From assembly GCF_017591425.1 (NCBI RefSeq), contig NW_024465886.1:124001-188000 (forward strand): 64,000 bases of DNA, in the 5' to 3' direction. The notes under the pieces are model-generated. The model searched no databases, had not been told where the DNA came from, and saw nothing but the letters and a program-made list of their open reading frames with translations. Positions within the stretch are counted from its first letter, which is position 1, and every line of letters begins with the position of its first letter. Both the position numbers and the translations under genes were made by a program. Source of the stretch: Ochotona curzoniae. Lineage: Eukaryota > Chordata > Mammalia > Lagomorpha > Ochotonidae. Below are positions 55,871 through 64,000 of this stretch, in pieces.

Positions 55871-57080
55871 TTAAAAGTTAAACTCATAATTAAACAAATT
55901 ATATTAAAAGTAGTGATAAGAAGCCTCCCAATTCTCACTTGATGGTTACCGAAAGTCTATGTACATTTCTTAGGTCCTCCTGGCCTCATGGATTCTTCAA
56001 CAAGGCCGAGAGAAACCAGGAGAGGGCTCCTCTCAGGGACACATCCAGGATGGATGGCTGAGGTCGTCAACTCAGGAAAGCATATTGTCGTCTGTGACCG
56101 TGAATACTCGAGGTCCTGAGTCCAGAGCTGAGCGTGCCACTGGAATGGAAGCTGAAGTCAGAAGCTACATGTACAAAATCATGAAGAAAGGAAACGGGCT
56201 ACCAGAAGAACACAGAGTTGAGAGCTTCGAAGAGTGCTTATGGTGTAGGTTGTACGGTGAGAGATGAAGCCAGGATTCCTGAGTCAGTTCCCTTCTGCAG
56301 GTCCCGGCTCTTCCAGCCAGAGCAGCGGGCGTCCCATCCGGGAGCCCTAACAGCTTCTCAAACAGCCTTTCTGCAATGTGTGCTGACTACGCACGCCTTC
56401 CCTCCTGCCACCCGCACGTCCGGCTCCCTGCCTGACTCTCAGGGGTTATGGAAAGCAAGTATCGAAGCAATGCATATAAACAACGTTAGAATTTCAAGTA
56501 ATACTGAAAGCTTTCTAAGAAATCTTCTGCCCCAGTCCACCCTATTCCAAATCCAGCTGCCCACAACTGACATTCAACTGTTGTCAACTCCCAAATGCTT
56601 CATGCCCTCCTCCAACTCTCAAAATAACAGCACACGCCATGAACTGTTCCTGTATTTCTCCCCTGATTTCATTATTCCAGAGAGTGTGGGAGAAGCCCAG
56701 CACAAAAGGCCCAAGACAAGGACACTTGATGACTGCGAGACTGGGCTTCTGAACGGCTCGAGAGGAAAGGGAGGGTGTTCAGCAGGCTCCTTTGTCTCGC
56801 CCATCTCAGGGGCGGATGGCTGGTTCTCGCCATCGTCTGCTCTGGACTGTGTACTCCACCAGCTCCAAGGAATGAGTCAGCACCTCCCACCTCCTGGCTC
56901 CCATCCTACTCTGCACAACCTTGTTGATTTCCGTTAATAGCAAGAAGGTCCTCAGACACAATTTGAGTGTGAGACACGCTTCCCACCATGTCTGTGGCAG
57001 CGGTTTGTTCTGGGATCTGATGTCACAATGACTGAAATTTTTCTTTTGACTGCTGTCTTGGAGAACAACATTCTTATATT
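55871..57080. other. single-copy sequence
   Basis: No repeat family is recognised. It holds the 239-codon open frame described separately. Confidence 0.5.
56218..56937 (+). other. longest open frame not explained by repeats (not called a gene)
   Basis: A 239-codon frame from ATG (MRASKSAYGVGC) to a stop at 56935-56937. The translation is serine- and proline-rich in places, with no signal peptide, membrane segment or domain that I recognise. The surrounding sequence shows no SINE or tandem structure. By a rough chance estimate a frame this long is unusual but not impossible in 64 kb. It might be a last exon, part of a non-coding transcript, or chance. No splice context, codon bias or homology could be checked. 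Confidence 0.12.
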
Positions 57081-57082
57081 CA

Positions 57083-57200
57083 ATCATTCAACAAACATTT
57101 GTAAGGATCTATTCTGTGCCAGGTACGGTCTTAGCATGGTGGACACAGTTTAAACACAAAGTCTGTGGGCCTCATTACAATCGTTACCACGGTCCAATGA
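57083..57200. mobile_element. ancient LINE-type fragment
   Basis: CATTCAACAAACATTTGTAA, GGATCTATTCTGTGCCAGGT, CGGTCTTAGCATGGTGGACA and CAGTTTAAACACAAAG follow the same consensus order as 45523-45690. Confidence 0.55.
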
Positions 57201-58679
57201 GAGAGTTCCTGAGCCGCCCGCGGTGTGCAGAGAGGTCGTGTAGGTGGAGAAGAGCCTTGCACCCACCAGCGAATGGGCATGGATGCTTTCCGGAACGAGG
57301 AAACCACGGCCAATTTTCAAGATCAAGTCTGTGTTGTGCGTTGATGAAGAGCATCTCAGAGCACTGAACTGACGACAACAATCTTCCTATAACCTAAGCC
57401 CTGGACTGCTGACGGGTAATTGCAACATCTAGATAATTTTTGGCAATGTTGTGGATTAACTTCCTAAATCCTGGTTTTTGTTTTTTTTTTTTTTTTTAAT
57501 TTAGCCAACAGTCTCTACATCTAATCAAGTTTTAACCTTTGCAAGCCGTTTCTTCCCTTTGAGGTTTCCTGCAGAGCTGAATAAGCAAGCCTATGGCAGC
57601 AGATAGCATGTCTCAAGCTCTGTGGGTCAGCCTGGACTTCTGGTCCAGCCTGGTCGCCTCCTGAGAACTGGTCCAGGATTTGTTGTACAGATGCTTCTGT
57701 CCTCAATGGCGCCTGCACACTGCAAGGATGAACAAAGGAATACACTGCTTCTCCAGGCCACGGTCCCGCTGCTTCAGGAAATTATACCAGAGAAGCAGGA
57801 AGCAGGCGGGTGTGGCCGTGGAATCCCCAAGCCTCAGCCAGTCACACTCTGTCTTGGTACTTTATACCTTTATCGGAAGATGTCTGGAGTTTTTCAGTTA
57901 AGTTTCATCTTTTTTAAAAAAAAAGTAGTATTTGAAATAAATACTCTGCAAACTTTTTGGTGCAAGAAGGACATAATCCAGGTCTGAGAGACTGTGCGAT
58001 GGAATCTTCCCAGGTTTGACCAGGGTCACGCCTGCCTTTAATGAGACAGGAAACAAAAGCAGGAAAGAGTCAAGGAAAAGAGGAAATAAGACAGCCAACA
58101 GTAGGAGCAGTGACTAAAGGAGCAGGTGACAAGAGCTAAAGTGTCCAAATGACAGCCAAGGAAATAGAACGTATTACAGGACACTCACATTAAAATAAGC
58201 GTGGGAAAGAAGCAAGCCGACAAGCGGGGTAAGCGGGAGTGATGGCACACTGGGTCCAGAGAGAATCACCTTCCCTGCCGACCGCAAAGCCCAAGGGCCG
58301 TCAAGTGTCCGTGCCCGCTTGTCCCCTGCGCACGTCCTCCAGCCGATCCTGGCCCACACCATGACCAACGGGGATGGGAATCCCCACCCCCAACGTGATA
58401 TGGGAACAGGGCGATGGCTTCAAGGTGAAGAGCAAATCTCCTTGGCCTGCTTCTTTGTCTATCTCTGAGTTGCTCCTCTACCTCCCCCGCCTGCCTCATT
58501 TTCTGAGAGGAAACTGTCGAATGAATGAACGAAGAGTCCTGTTATTTTCCACGTGTCAGAGAAAAGGACAGTAACTTTGAGGAGGGAAATAATTTCAGAA
58601 TGAGTTTATGGCATAAACAATCAGACACTTACATACACATGACACACACACACACATGCACACAAAAGCACACCACCTC
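57201..58679. other. single-copy sequence
   Basis: Contains a T run at 57481-57497. The CA-rich run at 58643-58662 abuts the next SINE. Frames at 57622-57987 have no domain. Confidence 0.5.
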
Positions 58680-59015
58680 GGGCCTGGCACAGTAGCCTAG
58701 AGGCTAAAGACCTCGCCTTGAACACCCCACGATCCCATATGGGCGCCAGTTCTAATCCTCGCAGCCCCACTTCCCATCCAGCTCCCTGCTTTGTGGCCTG
58801 GGAAAGCAGTCGAGGACGGCCCAAAGCCTTGGGACCTTGCGCCCATGTGGGAGACCCGGAAGAGGCTCCTGGCTCCTTGTCTTCAGATTGGCTCAGCTCC
58901 AGCCATTTTAGCCGCTTGGGGAGTGAATCATCGGACACAAGATCTTCCTCTCTGTCTCTCCTCCTCTCTGTATATCTGCCTTTCCAATAAAAATAAACAA
59001 ATCTTTAAAAAAAAT
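58680..59015 (+). mobile_element. young C-SINE, full length
   Basis: Head GGGCCTGGCACAGTAGCCTA, CACGATCCCATATGGGCGCC, GAAAGCAGTCGAGGACGGCC, GAGTGAATCATCGGACACAA, CCTCTCTGTATATCTGCCTT and CCAATAAAAATAAACAAATC with an A run. All modules are present. Confidence 0.96.
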
Positions 59016-59775
59016 AGCTTGCCATGGAAAGATCTAAGATAAATAAGATTGAAACAGAAAAAAATAATAAATAAAAGGAAAAATACATGTAAGATACATA
59101 TAAACATATTCTCAACGTAGAATACCTAATAAAATTTTTTGAAAAAGCCTTATTACTTTCATTTAAAAAAACAGAAAACAAGCAGATTATAACAGACAAA
59201 AAATGAAGAAAGGATGAAAATGTGTTGGAAAAGGCTACCTGAATGTCATCTAATACAGGTGAATGTGAGTGAAAAAACAAGACGCTTCACTCCAAGAGCC
59301 AAAGAGACCCAGGAACCCTTCTTGTATGCAATGAGTTCTCTAGCTCCTATATGGGACCTCAACCCAGTCATGGGAACTCCGAGCCTCGGGAGGCAGTGCA
59401 GAGAAGGCAGAGCGATGGTGAACTGATTTAGACTCACTAACGGTTCCACGGCAAGGAGCCTGAGCTGCTGAGGGGACGCTGTGACACAGCTCACCTGTCT
59501 TGTCCTATGGTGGTGGGTGTTTGCCGCCCAGCTCTGCCCCTGCACGCCTTGCCACCCAGCCCTCCTTTACCAACTTCCTCCCTCCTCATCTTCTCTAGAA
59601 CCAACCACACACAACATACCCTTCCAGCAAGATCCATGTCTGTCTAGATTAATCAGAGTTTGGCTTTTGTTGCTGAAATTAAGAGCTCTAACTGATAGCA
59701 GAAGTGACAGTTTTCAAATAAGACAACAAACGGGAAAGAGGTCCTGTCTGACTAATAAGAAATAGCAAGTGAGGA
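59016..59775. other. single-copy sequence, AT-rich on the left
   Basis: No element is recognised. Confidence 0.45.
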
Positions 59776-59779
59776 GACG

Positions 59780-60200
59780 AAAAGATTCCCCTTATGGCAT
59801 GAGCAAAGATTAAAACGACTGTCAGACCCCAGTGTTGGCAGAGGTGTACGGGAGAAGCAACGACCATGAATCGGGAATGGGGAATCTGGGTCGATGCAGC
59901 TTTTCCCGAAGCAAGAACGAATGAGGATATCAATATCTTAAACAGACACACCCTTTGATCAGGAATTCCACACCCAGCAATGTTTATCTTTAAAAGATCA
60001 TTAGTCAAGGCACAGGAGCAAAGTTCATGCAACAGCAATGTTTGCAATTAAAAAAAAAATCTAAAAAACAATCAAATTGTTAAGTTGTGGTAATCCCTTA
60101 TAAGAGAATCTTAGACACTACAAACAGTCGGATCATATCCATACTGACTATGAAATAGCTCCACAGCATTCATGGAAAAGCAGAAAAGATTATAAAATTT
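59780..60200 (+). mobile_element. ancient L1 fragment (ORF2 3' region)
   Basis: In sense L1 order: CCCAGTGTTGGCAGAGGTGT, GAATTCCACACCCAGCAATG, GTTCATGCAACAGCAATGTT, AAGTTGTGGTAATCCCTTAT, ATATCCATACTGACTATGAA. Frames are broken. It is a dead L1M/HAL1-type copy. Confidence 0.75.
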
Positions 60201-60595
60201 CTTATATAAACTATAGGAGGAAGATTTCTCAGCTGTTTCCTTGATCTCTGTCCCCTAAAGTTGTATCTGTGAATGTGTTAAATTACATGGAACCACTTGA
60301 CTTCAAGTAGATAATAATAAAGGAGATTATCCTGGTGAGACAGACAGAATCACAAGAGCTGTTTGATAGCAGAGCCGAGAGCAAAGGGGGAAGTTAGCAA
60401 TTCAAAGTCCACGCGGATTCGATATGCCCTTACCTGCCTGAAGATGGAGTGAGAGGGGAACCAAAAGTAAAAGAATCCAAGAGTAGTGCTCAAGAGATAG
60501 CAGTGGCTCCCAGCCCCCAAGTCCACACCCAACGGGACAACCAGGGAGGACAAACTAACATCTGGACCATCTCCTGTAGCCTTCTCAGGCACACT
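60201..60595. other. short single-copy stretch
   Basis: No element is recognised. Confidence 0.45.
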
Positions 60596-60707
60596 GGTTC
60601 AGAGTCGGATCAGAAACGGAGCAGAGGGACTGGAATGGCGTTCTGATATGGGATGCCAGTCTCCCAAGCAACGGCCTCAGCTGCGGTGCCGCCATGCCAG
60701 CCCCAAT
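60596..60707 (-). mobile_element. C-SINE head fragment that seeded a minisatellite
   Basis: CAGAAACGGAGCAGAGGGAC, TGGAATGGCGTTCTGATATG, GGATGCCAGTCTCCCAAGCA, then the head GGCCTCAGCTGCGGTGCCGC follow the reversed SINE order. The last part is also the first unit of the array. Confidence 0.8.
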
Positions 60708-61088
60708 GGCCTCAGCTGCGTGCCGCCATGCCAGGCCCAACGGCCTCAGCTGCGGTGCCGCCATGCCAGCCCCGACGGCCTCACCTGCGTGCCGCCATGC
60801 CAGCCCCGACGGCCTCACCTGCGTGCCGCCATGCCAGCCCCGACGGCCTCAGCTGCGGTGCCGCCATGCCAGCCCCGACGGCCTCAGCTGCGGTGCCGCC
60901 ATGCCAGCCCCGACGGCCTCAGCTGCGGTGCCGCCATGCCAGCCCCGACGGCCTCAGCTGCGGTGCCGCCATGCCAGCCCCGACGGCCTCAGCTGCGGTG
61001 CCGCCATGCCAGCCCCGACGGCCTCAGCTGCGGTGCCGCCATGCCAGCCCCGACGGCCTCACCTGCGTGCCACCATGCCAGCCCCACA
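60673..61088. repeat. 35-bp minisatellite, 12 units
   Basis: Twelve units of 34 or 35 bp starting GGCCTCAGCTGCGGTGCCGC and ending CATGCCAGCCCCGAC, at 60673, 60708, 60742, 60777, 60811, 60845, 60880, 60915, 60950, 60985, 61020 and 61055. Each corresponds to the reversed SINE head. The array is CpG-rich. Open frames of up to 161 codons come from the repeat. Confidence 0.98.
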
Positions 61089-61470
61089 TTTCTCCTGAAG
61101 CTTGAAGAGAACCATTTGTGTTCTAACATCTGACATCAGTAAAGTCAGCTTCTAAATTTTTCCCCTACCCCAGAATCAGAAAAAAAAAAAAAAAAAACAA
61201 CAAACTTCCAGTACAGGAAAGCTGATTTTACTTAGAATACAATCAGCTTCAAATGCAATAATAATATTCATGTTTCAACTTTTCTAGACTTTCTCCTTTC
61301 CTCAGGAAAAGGAGACCTATTTAATACCTAATGTGACATAAAGCTGTTGCTGAGATCAGCCGTGGAGTGCTGTATGTGACAGCATGCGTGAGAGGGCTAA
61401 GAACGGCCAGCATGCATGAATGCCTGCAGTTTGTGGGAACCATTCTGTGTACTTTGCATTTTGTAATCCT
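61089..61470. other. single-copy sequence with A run
   Basis: A poly(A) run lies near 61180-61197. No element is recognised. Confidence 0.45.
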
Positions 61471-61474
61471 GAAA

Positions 61475-61605
61475 CTGGGATGCACCCTGAGCATCGCGGA
61501 AAGCCTGGTACAAGTGCAGATTCTCAGGCCACAGCTACTGAAACAGAGTTTGTATTTTAACAAGATTCCCTGTGATTGGATGCATCCCACCGTTGCAGAA
61601 GTGTA
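61475..61605. mobile_element. MER5-like hAT fragment
   Basis: GTGCAGATTCTCAGGCCACA, GCTACTGAAACAGAGTTTGT and ATTTTAACAAGATTCCCTGT plus GATTGGATGCATCCCACC follow the MER5A consensus order as I recall it. It is non-coding. Confidence 0.75.
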
Positions 61606-62450
61606 GGTTTACTTGGCATTTAACCTTTGTTTTCACCCCAGAAAGGTGCCACATCATATCCATCCTGCAAGCTTGTGAGTTCATTCTCAGGGTTCTTTGC
61701 CCAATGTCAGTGAAACACGGTCAGATTCCATAAGCTGAGACACTCTGCCCCACTGCCTCCCATTGAAGGTACTGACTGATGAAATCTGAATTTAACTCTA
61801 ATTCCATAGACCTTCTGCTTCTTCAGCACTGCCATTCTGGTGCAGGGATAGCCTACACTCCATTTTCCATTTGGGAAGGAGAAAAAGGAAAGAGTAATTT
61901 TAATACCATGGGGATACCAAGTCCAAAGAGATTTAGCTTACTCTTTTCCTTTTTACTGTCTATTACAAGTGTCTTTTTCTGTTTCCGTATTATTCCAAAC
62001 ATCTCTATACACCGTGCTCCCCTTCTTTTTCTGAAGTCCTGCCCGAAGGAAGACATCTCATGCTAATGGAAATGCCCCTGGTCACAACCAAATTCCACAA
62101 CCAAATTCCAAGGCGGGTTCAAACAGCAGGATCAAGCCAGTGGTGCTTCAGGCACTGGACTGGTAACAACACCTGACATTTTCATATCATCTTATAGGTC
62201 AGTAGTCATACCTACTATGGATCATAAACTAAATAATATCCTGACGATGAATGCTACTGTTATAGTTGTAGAGATAGTTGAGGCTAGGTTAGTAGGTAGA
62301 ACAATTGAACGTGAAGCTGCACTTAGGAAACATCCGAATCGTAAAGCACATCACTGTAAAACAGCTCTCCTCCAACGGGTACAAGTCCAACCCCATGCGG
62401 GGAACTGATCAGAATGACCAAAGTATGAATTTTAACTGCATATTTTTGAT
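61606..62450. other. single-copy sequence
   Basis: A small direct repeat CAACCAAATTCCA occurs twice near 62086-62110. No element or gene is recognised. Confidence 0.45.
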
Positions 62451-62454
62451 AGCC

Positions 62455-62800
62455 ACTTATTCATTTTCTGTTTTTTCAGTCATAGGAGCAGAAAGAGAAA
62501 CATGCATGCACACACACACACACGCACGCACACACACACACACACACACAAAGAGAGAATGATCTTCTATCCATTGGTTCATTTTTCAAACACCTGCAAT
62601 TGCCAGACTGAGCCCATGAGGCAGGAATTCCACCTGAGTCTCCCGGATAGGCAGTGAGGACTCAAGCATTTGAACCCCTACCTGCTTGCTGTCTGGTTCA
62701 TCCCAGCTCCATCAGCAGTGGTGGAGATGGGACCCAACTACCGACACTCCCAGATGGGATGCAGGCAATGCAAACATTTGCTTAATTTACTGTACTAATG
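62455..62800 (-). mobile_element. C-SINE with CA repeat in its purine tract
   Basis: CTTATTCATTTTCTGTTTTT, a CA repeat where the GA tract should be, then GATCTTCTATCCATTGGTTC, GGAATTCCACCTGAGTCTCC, GTTCATCCCAGCTCCATC and the head near CCAGATGGGATGCAGG. Confidence 0.8.
62500..62550. repeat. (CA)n/(CG) microsatellite
   Basis: 51 bp of unbroken purine-pyrimidine alternation, mostly CA with CGCACG interruptions, inside a SINE. Confidence 0.95.
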
Positions 62801-64000
62801 CATGCTCCTAAGTATCTTTAAAAGATAGGAGGTTTATTTTAAATAATGTGAAATAATATGTGGCCCTAGTAGAGGCTCAAGTATTTTCCCTACATTTATT
62901 TTTATGTTATTAATTTGCAAAACTAATCATTATATTTTTATAGACTATACAGCAAAATGGCGTTTGTGAAAGCGGGTAGCACATGGGAGAAATTGAGTAA
63001 AAGTTATTTTTAAAGCTAAATAAGTAAATAAATAAATAAAACACTTCAGCTCAGCACTTGTCTGGTCCACCACGAATTCTATTTCTGGAATGAAACCCGA
63101 CAGAACCCTCTCTGACACGGCGTCTGAGGACAAGCACTGCCGTGTGTGCTAGGGACTCACTGTGTTCAGACTTCCTTTGGTGCCTGCAACTGTGCTTCTT
63201 GCACACACAGTGCACGATGTACAGGGCAGGCACAAGCCAGCGACGTCAGCAGTGATGATCTACTGATCTACTGGATTAAATGCCAATGTTTTACTGAGCC
63301 TCTATTTCAAACAACCCAAACCTCAGAATTCTGTGCCCCCAAATCACACCTTCTATCTTGACCCATCCTCACATCCTACTTGCATACTCAGGGATCCTTT
63401 CACACTCAATAGAACGTTACAGAAAAAGTTCAGCCATGTGATAGAGGCTGATGCAGAAAATTCGATACAAAGATCTCTCCAACTGGAATCACTGAAAATT
63501 CGGGACACTTTCTCTGAAGGAAAAATCCCTAGACCATGAGGGATGAGACCTTCACCCCGGCTGAGGTGGCCAGGGAGGGACTCTCATCCGGCTCCTGCAG
63601 GAGACAGCAGACCCTTCTCCCGCTGGAGAGTAAGTGGTTAACTAAAACAAAACCCCTGTGCAGCAGAGAAGAGCTATCGGTGCCAACTGCTGTGCCTGCC
63701 ATGCCAAGGGCTGCTGGTGTCCACAGGAAGGCAGAGCACAGCATTCCCTCAGATTTGTCATCAGAAAGATGAGGAACGAAGGCACAGAAGAGCCCCGAGA
63801 TCGTGGTGAGGGCAACAGAGCAAGCTTTGCAAGCACTAACCAAAACAGCCCAACAGTAAGAGCAACAGCAGCTAGCACAGACCAAGTGCTCGCCACGTGT
63901 GGGCAGGATTAACGCATTCAGCAGCAAGTTTATGAAACGAGAATCGCATCACCTCCATTAAACCATGCAGGACCCCAAATCACAGAAGGATAGGAAAACC
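62801..64000. other. single-copy sequence to window end
   Basis: A TAAATAAATAAATAAAT run lies near 63021-63039. Words near 63757-63920 faintly recall MIR but are not secure. The complementary frames at 63529-63927 have no domain. Confidence 0.45.

Noticed and set aside
60673..61088. Regular 35-bp direct repeats, considered as CRISPR
   Set aside because: The units are directly adjacent with no spacers, and the setting is a mammalian genome.
60648..61133. 161-codon Pro/Ala/Cys-rich frames in all three plus-strand phases
   Set aside because: They are produced by the 35-bp CpG-rich array. Changes between 34- and 35-bp units shift frame repeatedly.
63757..63920. Possible MIR near the right end
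   Set aside because: Only a few words resemble MIR and their order is not convincing.

Overview
The window looks like mammalian nuclear DNA with no gene that I can support. Its most abundant dispersed element is a roughly 330-bp tRNA-headed SINE. That SINE has a tRNA-like head, a conserved body, a purine/pyrimidine (GA/CT) tract and an A-rich tail, and matches what I recall of the lagomorph C-SINE. The youngest copies resemble the pika (Ochotona) type more than the rabbit type as I remember them, so my best guess is a pika chromosome. That species call is from memory and not proven. Ancient eutherian repeats (MIR, L1M-like LINEs, MaLR LTRs, a Tigger/MER2-like element, a MER5-like element) agree with a placental mammal.

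Layout. 1-3600: an old SINE, a 26/30-bp minisatellite, a GC-rich repeat, and a run of SINEs in both orientations, one carrying a G-rich minisatellite. 3600-8600: mostly single-copy sequence. 8600-15800: many SINEs, a long polypurine array and two MaLR LTR fragments. 15800-26300: mostly single-copy DNA with scattered SINEs and a 60-bp alternating purine-pyrimidine tract. 26300-29150: inverted SINE pairs and a Tigger-like transposon split by a SINE. 29150-36500: mostly single-copy. 36500-47700: L1 pieces, three MIRs, one MaLR, an L1 split by a young SINE, and CT/GA tracts. 47700-55300: SINE-rich, with a second GC-rich repeat copy and a 14-unit minisatellite. 55300-64000: single-copy DNA with one unexplained 239-codon ORF, an L1 fragment, a 35-bp minisatellite and a MER5-like element.

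No exon, RNA gene, CpG-island promoter or processed pseudogene could be identified by eye. The long open frames nearly all come from tandem arrays or SINEs. The main point of interest is how tandem repeats have grown inside or beside SINEs, and how several repeats have been cut by younger insertions. I see no evidence of a new biological system here.
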